Positions 63,367-64,000 of a stretch of 64,000 bases of DNA are shown here, one piece after another. Below the pieces are notes generated by a model. It worked only from the letters and a program-made list of their open reading frames with translations, searched no databases and was not told where the DNA came from. Made by a program: the position numbers and the translations under genes. The stretch lies in NCBI GenBank assembly GCA_964247755.1, contig CAXTVX010000002.1, positions 62,001-126,000 of the forward strand, written 5' to 3'. This stretch comes from Lichenicola sp964247755 (lineage in GTDB: Bacteria; Pseudomonadota; Alphaproteobacteria; Acetobacterales; Acetobacteraceae). The stretch's first letter is position 1, and every line of letters begins with the position of its first letter.

Positions 63367-63968
63367 CGCGCCAGCTCCTTCAGGCTGTCACGGATCACCG
63401 TGTCCAGCCGCGCCCCCTGCCCCAGCCGCTCGACCACGCGCCCCACCACCGGATGCGCCTCGACCCGGCGGAAGCCGAGCCCGGCCAGGGCCGCCAGCGC
63501 GTCCCCCTCGATCCCGCCGGCGCCGACCTGTCCGGCCGCGGCAGTCGTTCCGCTGCCGGTCGGCATCACGCCGGCCTTGTCCTTCAGCTCGCCCAGGATG
63601 CGGTCCGCCAGGCGCGGGCCGACGCCGGGGGCCCGCGTCAGGCTGGCGCGGTCGGCGCTGGCGATGATCGCGACTAGGTCGCGCGGCGACATCGCCGACA
63701 GGATGCCGAGCGCCACCTTGGCGCCGACGCCCTGCACGGTGGTGAGCAGCCGGAACCAGTCGCGCTCGGCCGCCTCGGCGAAGCCGTAGAGCAGGATCGC
63801 GTCCTCGCGCACCACCGTCTCGACCAGCACGCGTGCCAGTTCCGGCGGATGCGGCAGCGCCGACAGGGTGCGGGTCGAGGCCTGCACGAGGTAGCCGACC
63901 CCCTGGACGTCCAGCACGCAGCGGTCGGATTCGACCTGCGCCAGCAACCCGGTGAGGAGGGCGATCAT
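63363..63968 (-). CDS. ruvA: Holliday junction-binding protein RuvA
   Basis: 201 residues: N-terminal OB fold (LDVQGVGYLVQASTRTL), two HhH motifs (LTTVQGVGAKVALGIL and LTRAPGVGPRLADRILGELKDK) and a C-terminal RuvB-binding domain (DALAALAGLGFRRVEAHPVVGRVV). ATG 63968. ruvC would be expected next, beyond the window. Confidence 0.96.
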   Translation of the reverse strand: MIALLTGLLAQVESDRCVLDVQGVGYLVQASTRTLSALPHPPELARVLVETVVREDAILLYGFAEAAERDWFRLLTTVQGVGAKVALGILSAMSPRDLVAIIASADRASLTRAPGVGPRLADRILGELKDKAGVMPTGSGTTAAAGQVGAGGIEGDALAALAGLGFRRVEAHPVVGRVVERLGQGARLDTVIRDSLKELAR

Positions 63969-64000
63969 GCCGGGAGATGCCGGAGGAGCGGGGCGGGGGC

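Overview
The window reads as chromosomal DNA of a very GC-rich alphaproteobacterium, most likely of the Acetobacteraceae/Rhodospirillales (inference). The reasons are the gene order ruvA-ruvB-ybgC-tolQRAB-pal-cpoB-tilS-ftsH, the folP-glmM-thiD cluster, a type-2 ArgC, a zapA-6S RNA-fau block and an L36 of the form lacking the zinc cysteines. No transposase, integrase, phage gene, CRISPR array or rRNA was seen.

Layout. 1-7.5 kb is the most accessory-looking part: the end of a membrane protein, a three-gene minus-strand operon of unknown function (Gly/Asp-rich membrane protein, BsuPI-domain protein, small helical protein), a divergent CadC-like regulator with a rhodanese-like tail, a small unknown protein and a metallo-beta-lactamase-fold hydrolase. 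7.5-21 kb is metabolic and housekeeping: argC, a YfhO-type membrane protein, rplM-rpsI, an SPFH protein, panB-panC, mobA, tRNA-His, an aminotransferase, glnB-glnA and a GNAT acetyltransferase. 21-36 kb holds a CLC channel with CBS domains, a quinone oxidoreductase-hydrolase pair, LysE and EamA exporters, an AlkA-like glycosylase, an orphan TonB, AMP nucleosidase, a previously untracked 56-residue membrane protein, a YmdB-like phosphodiesterase, 5-FTHF cyclo-ligase, 6S RNA, zapA, thiE and two lipoproteins.

36-43 kb contains the EF-P beta-lysylation set (epmA divergent from epmB-efp), an inositol monophosphatase and a translationally coupled operon of an exported OmpA-like protein, a MotA/TolQ-like protein and a MotB/OmpA-like protein. 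43-47 kb has a TetR/SDR pair around a clear operator, rpmJ and an ahpC-ahpD peroxidase pair. 47-64 kb is the envelope and core block: retropepsin-like lipoprotein, thiD, glmM, folP, an inserted Old Yellow Enzyme gene, ftsH, tilS, cpoB, pal, tolBARQ, a decayed copy of ybgC beside tolQ, a small membrane protein, intact ybgC, ruvB and ruvA.

Two themes recur. Several convergent gene pairs end in perfect palindromes that include both stop codons, and the motif TGAAC-N3-GTTCA occurs four times. Many genes start with GTG or TTG; where a Shine-Dalgarno sequence decides, the entry says so.
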